64,000 nt of DNA from Punica granatum (Eukaryota > Streptophyta > Magnoliopsida > Myrtales > Lythraceae): assembly GCF_007655135.1 (NCBI RefSeq), contig NC_045129.1:33481122-33545121 (forward strand), written 5' to 3'. The notes beneath the pieces are model-generated. The model saw only the letters and a list, made by a program, of their open reading frames with translations. It was not told the origin of the DNA and made no database searches. Both the position numbers and the translations under genes were made by a program. Below, in pieces: positions 60,395-64,000 of this stretch. Positions within the stretch are counted from its first letter, which is position 1. Each line of letters begins with the position of its first letter.

Positions 60395-61690
60395 CTGTCC
60401 AACATATTTCCGTACTTACTAATCAATATAATTGCACCTGCCAAAGATGTCACATGACCGGTGGTAATTAAACACATAAGATCTTATATACTTACGTACT
60501 CTCTTATCAAATTTTCTTTCTTCCATTGTGAATTCATACCTCTTCTTCCACCAGTTTCTAATAAAGAAATTTGATTCGGGCGTCCATGCTTTTTCATTAG
60601 CAATAACGTTAATTAACGTATTTAGTGGGGTTCAAATAATTGTGTCCATGTTATTGTCGAACCCAAAATCCCCATTCTAGCTTTCGGATAATCAATCGGT
60701 CAATTACCAATTTACATTTATATAAGGTGAGACGTGGTACTTCATCATGATAATCCTCAACTCTCTAATTTTGCTAAAATTTTAATTAAATTAGGATACG
60801 TAATTATATAAAGCAATTTAAAATACTCTCACGACAACCTTCCATTCGAGTGATAATGAGCTTCCAAAAGTCTCCAATTCGGGCGATGAGGACCTTCCAA
60901 ATATAATCTCTCAGCTCGCGGTTGATCATAGGTTCACGTCCATTATTGATATATAGATAGACCTCATTAAATGATTTTATATTTTCTCAATTCTCCATTT
61001 CATGAATATCCAAATAGTCTTCTCGAACAATGGAATAAACTTGCTACAAACTATCAATTTATTATATTTCTAATTTATGTTATATAAAATATTAATTAAA
61101 ATTTATAAATATAAAAGCCTCATGCAATGTGGGGTTGGCGGACTGGTTATTATTTTAAATTCAAGACTGGTGTTACATCAGAAAGCGTGAATAAATATCA
61201 AAAGTATTAATGATTCACGAATAAATATTATTTTTTTAAAGGGCATAAAAATTTTTCTTAATAAATGTGCGCACTTATGCGTGGATTTGTAGGATAGGGA
61301 GTGAGATCTTAACCACAGCTTTCAAGAACAAATTTAGTGGATGCCTATTTATCGGCAAAGGGAAATATATTTTAAAGTCATAATAAAGTTGTATTAACGC
61401 AGTAATTAAAGAATCGATAATTTACAAATTAATATTTTATATGCTGGCAAGAGACATCTGTTACTAATTGGCAAATAGAGTGTCGCTACAGATGCCGATT
61501 CGGTTCCTCCAAATGTCTCACCGGTGGCATTTCTGAAATTAATAGAAAGGTTAAGGGGCTTTTTCTAACTGAGAGTCATTCGGAGGAATATCCTCAGAAC
61601 ATTTTCGGAGGAAATGTATTTTCCCTAATAAATATCATCATATTCTTTTTTCTCTCCCGGTAATAGTTAGTGTAGCCGGGAATCGAGCTG
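60395..61690. other. intergenic, AT-rich
   Basis: I looked here for the missing first exon of the beta-glucosidase gene and did not find it. A small imperfect direct repeat (CTTCCAAA-containing, about 60840-60905) is present. No gene. Confidence 0.5.
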
Positions 61691-61908
61691 CAGCCAAGCT
61701 GACCCGTCCAAGTAATACGATTCTCTAGAATATTCTGAGCATCTTGTGTCATTATGTACATATTAGTATTTTAGGCTAGTTACTTATATTTCCTCTGTTA
61801 CTTATAGTTTCCTATTTCTCCTTATACTTGGTCCTATATGTACACGTTCTCATTAGTAATAAAAATCGACAGACAATTGTCCATTCAGTTACCTCTTATA
61901 AGTTTTTA

Positions 61909-61920
61909 TGGTATCAGAGC
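61909..61920 (+). other. primer binding site of the second Copia element
   Basis: TGGTATCAGAGC, identical to the initiator-Met tRNA type site of the intact Copia element. Confidence 0.85.
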
Positions 61921-61977
61921 TCAGGGCCTAAGGGCGAGCTCATCACGTTCGTTGCTTCTTCTTCAGCATCGTACAAT

Positions 61978-64000
61978 ATGTCTGCTGATCAGACTATTGC
62001 AGGCACTCCGGCCAACGGAGGGAATCAAGCACAGTTGACCGCACTTCTTTCTCCCTACACTGTCACCTCATCTGATAGCACCGGGATTCAGCTGATAAAC
62101 TGCAAGCTGAATGGGGACAATTATCTCACATGGTCTCGATTGATGCGGATAGCTCTTCGCGCGAAAAACAAAATTGGATTCATTGATGGAACCTTACCTG
62201 AACCAGGAGAAGGAGACCCGAACAGGGCTCTATGGGTGATGGCAAATTCGACAGTTGTCACATGGATCGCAAACACATTGGAGAAAGATCTTCAACCTAG
62301 CATTGCCTGCATCGAGAACGCAAGAGTTATTTGGGATGACCTGAAACAACGGTTTTCCCAAGGTAACAAAACTCGTATTTATCAATTGAAGTGTGAAATA
62401 TGTCTCTTAAGGCAGGAAGGGAGACTTGCCTCGGAGTATTTCTCGTTGCTCAAAGGATTGTGGGACGAGCTTGATCATCTCCTTCAAGACACCGCCTGTA
62501 CCTGTGCATGTGTTTGCGGGATGGGAGCAACCCGAGCTGCACAAAGGGAGAAGGAGAAGGCCCATCAATTCTTAATGGGTTTGAACTCTGAATTTTCAAT
62601 GGTTAGGTCGAATATACTCAACCTTGAGCCGTTTCCTTCGCTTAATCGAATCTTTCAAATGATTATTCATGATGAACGGCAAAGAATGGTAGTTCGTGCT
62701 CAGGAGACAGGGCCCGAAGTTGCTGCATATATGGTGAAAGGAAGCAAAGAAAATTAGAACAGTGACGGTCGCCCACAGTGCGATTATTGCAATAGACTGG
62801 GTCACACGCGAAATACCTGTTGGAAACTCCATGGGAGACTGGCTTCTGGAGACAATTGATCGACTCCAGCTCGAAGACAACTTGCGGCGGAGAACCCTAA
62901 TACCTGGGAAAGACAAGGAAGAAACTGGGAGAATAGAAGTTGGGAGAATCGGGCATATCGGGACAGAACAGGGAGGAAGCCCGAGAAATCAGTTGGGCCG
63001 GGCCGTGTGAATTAGGCCCATGCTGCCCAAACAACGCCCAACCTCAGCAGCCCAGCAAGCTCGAGCAGTCCAACAGTCCATAATGGCTTTCCTTTTTCGG
63101 AGGCCCAAATCTAGCAGATTCACCGTCTCCTAGCAATGAATGGAGGTGCTGATGAAGCGGAAATGCAGACTGGTAACTTATTTAATAAATTTATTGCTTG
63201 TAACAATGACTGGATTATAGACACTGGTGCCTCTAGGCATATGACGGGTTGCTCAAGTTACTTATTCGATGCATCACCAATTATTGGAAAGTCACCTGTT
63301 TTCATTCCGAATGGAAAGACGTCTCAAGCTGAAGGGGTTGGAAAAGTGCATCTTGGTGGAGTTCTCAATTTATCTGGAGTATTATGGATTCCTAATTTTA
63401 CTTGCAATTTAATCTCTGTGTCACAATTATCTGATGAGATGGGATGTCAAGTAACATTTACTTCTGAATTATGTCTCGTACAGGACCGTGCGAGGAGGAT
63501 GATTGGAATCGGTGAGCGCCGAGGGGGGGGGGGTCTATTACATGAAGTGTGTGGCATCCAAGGTCGACATTAGTCTTGTTGCAACTGTCAAGACAAATGA
63601 TGTGTGGCATAAGAGACTCGGACATCCGTCTCCTCATGTTTTATTTCGAGGCCTACCAGCTAATGAATTCGTGAATAAGGAATGCAAGGTCTGTCATAAG
63701 GCTAAGCAGACTCGACCTCATTTTCCAAATAGTATGAATAAAGCAAGTTTTTTGTTCCAGTTGGTGCATATTGATATATGGGGACCATATAGAGCACGTT
63801 CCTATTCAGGGGCCTACTATTTTCTAACAATCGTCGATGACTTTAGTCGAGGTTTGTGGGTTTACCTATTGCGAGAAAAATCGGAAGCTAAGCGCTATTT
63901 AATTAATTTATGCAATCTCATTAAAAATCAATTTAATCGGGCTGTGAAGATAATTCGTAGTGACAATGGAGCGGAGTTTCTTTCTCGAGAATTGCAGGAT
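61978..64000 (+). pseudogene. Copia gag-pol, broken by stops and a frameshift (partial)
   Basis: From the ATG at 61978 (MSADQTIAGTP) the gag domain runs NCKLNGDNYLTWSRLMRIAL to LNLEPFPSLNRIFQMI. In the same frame come the CCHC knuckle CDYCNRLGHTRNTCWKLHG, protease WIIDTGASRHMTG, GAG-pre-integrase VWHKRLGHPSPHVLFRGL, and integrase LVHIDIWGPYRARS with IVDDFSRGLWVYLL and IIRSDNGAEFLS. Four in-frame stops interrupt it: TAG 62755, TGA 62857, TAG 63013 and TAG 63112. A run of nine G near 63524-63533 shifts the frame before the integrase. It cannot make a full polyprotein. Confidence 0.88.

Larger units (their letters stand above)
61690..64000 (+). mobile_element. second Copia retrotransposon, decayed, 5' part only (runs off the window)
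   Basis: An LTR-like region of unknown start precedes a primer binding site at 61909-61920, followed by gag, protease and integrase coding. The 3' half and 3' LTR are beyond the window, so the LTR boundaries cannot be fixed. The gag and the TGASRHMTG protease differ clearly from the first Copia element, so this is another lineage with a short LTR. Confidence 0.8.

Overview
This window is nuclear DNA from a flowering plant, most likely a eudicot. The evidence is multi-exon GT-AG genes, a plant H3.1 histone, an EIN3-like transcription factor, an MCTP protein, plant TOP6B, a CLE peptide gene, and plant Copia, MULE and PIF/Harbinger elements. I cannot name the species from the sequence.

Layout. 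(1) 1-12.5 kb is gene-rich: the 3' end of a coiled-coil protein gene, a plant-specific unknown protein (4 exons), a 0.7 kb MULE-type foldback element, a 17-exon WD40 protein gene, and an intronless histone H3.1 gene on the minus strand. (2) About 13.25-36.56 kb is one block of nested transposons. A decayed MULE is the outer shell. It was split by PIF/Harbinger element A. Element A was in turn split by a nearly pristine BARE/Angela-like Copia retrotransposon (identical-length 1693-bp LTRs, about 4 differences, one open gag-pol ORF) and, separately, by a structurally complete PIF/Harbinger element B with both ORFs open. Every boundary has a matching target-site duplication: 9 bp with one mismatch for the MULE, TAA for both Harbingers, TGTGT for Copia. 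(3) 37.9-54.7 kb holds four host genes, all on the minus strand: a CLV3/CLE40-type CLE prepropeptide gene in three small exons, an EIN3-like (EIL3-type) transcription factor, an FTIP/MCTP C2-domain membrane protein, and the 19-exon topoisomerase VI subunit B gene. (4) 54.7-64 kb is degenerate: SINE-like repeats, a broken GH1 beta-glucosidase gene, and the 5' half of a decayed second Copia element that runs off the window.

Function. The host genes do not form a pathway; they are unrelated neighbours. CLE (secreted meristem or root peptide signal), EIL3 (sulfur/ethylene-type transcription control), MCTP/FTIP (ER-plasma membrane tether at plasmodesmata) and TOP6B (endoreduplication) are all growth regulators, but that is coincidental as far as the sequence shows. 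CLE, EIL3 and MCTP all have long CT-rich runs (read on their own strand) upstream of their start codons.

The two most useful results are the reconstruction of the nested transposon block and the CLE gene, which is spread over three short exons and is invisible as an ordinary ORF. Exon coordinates below were read by hand from splice sites and reading-frame continuity; all proposed joins keep frame.
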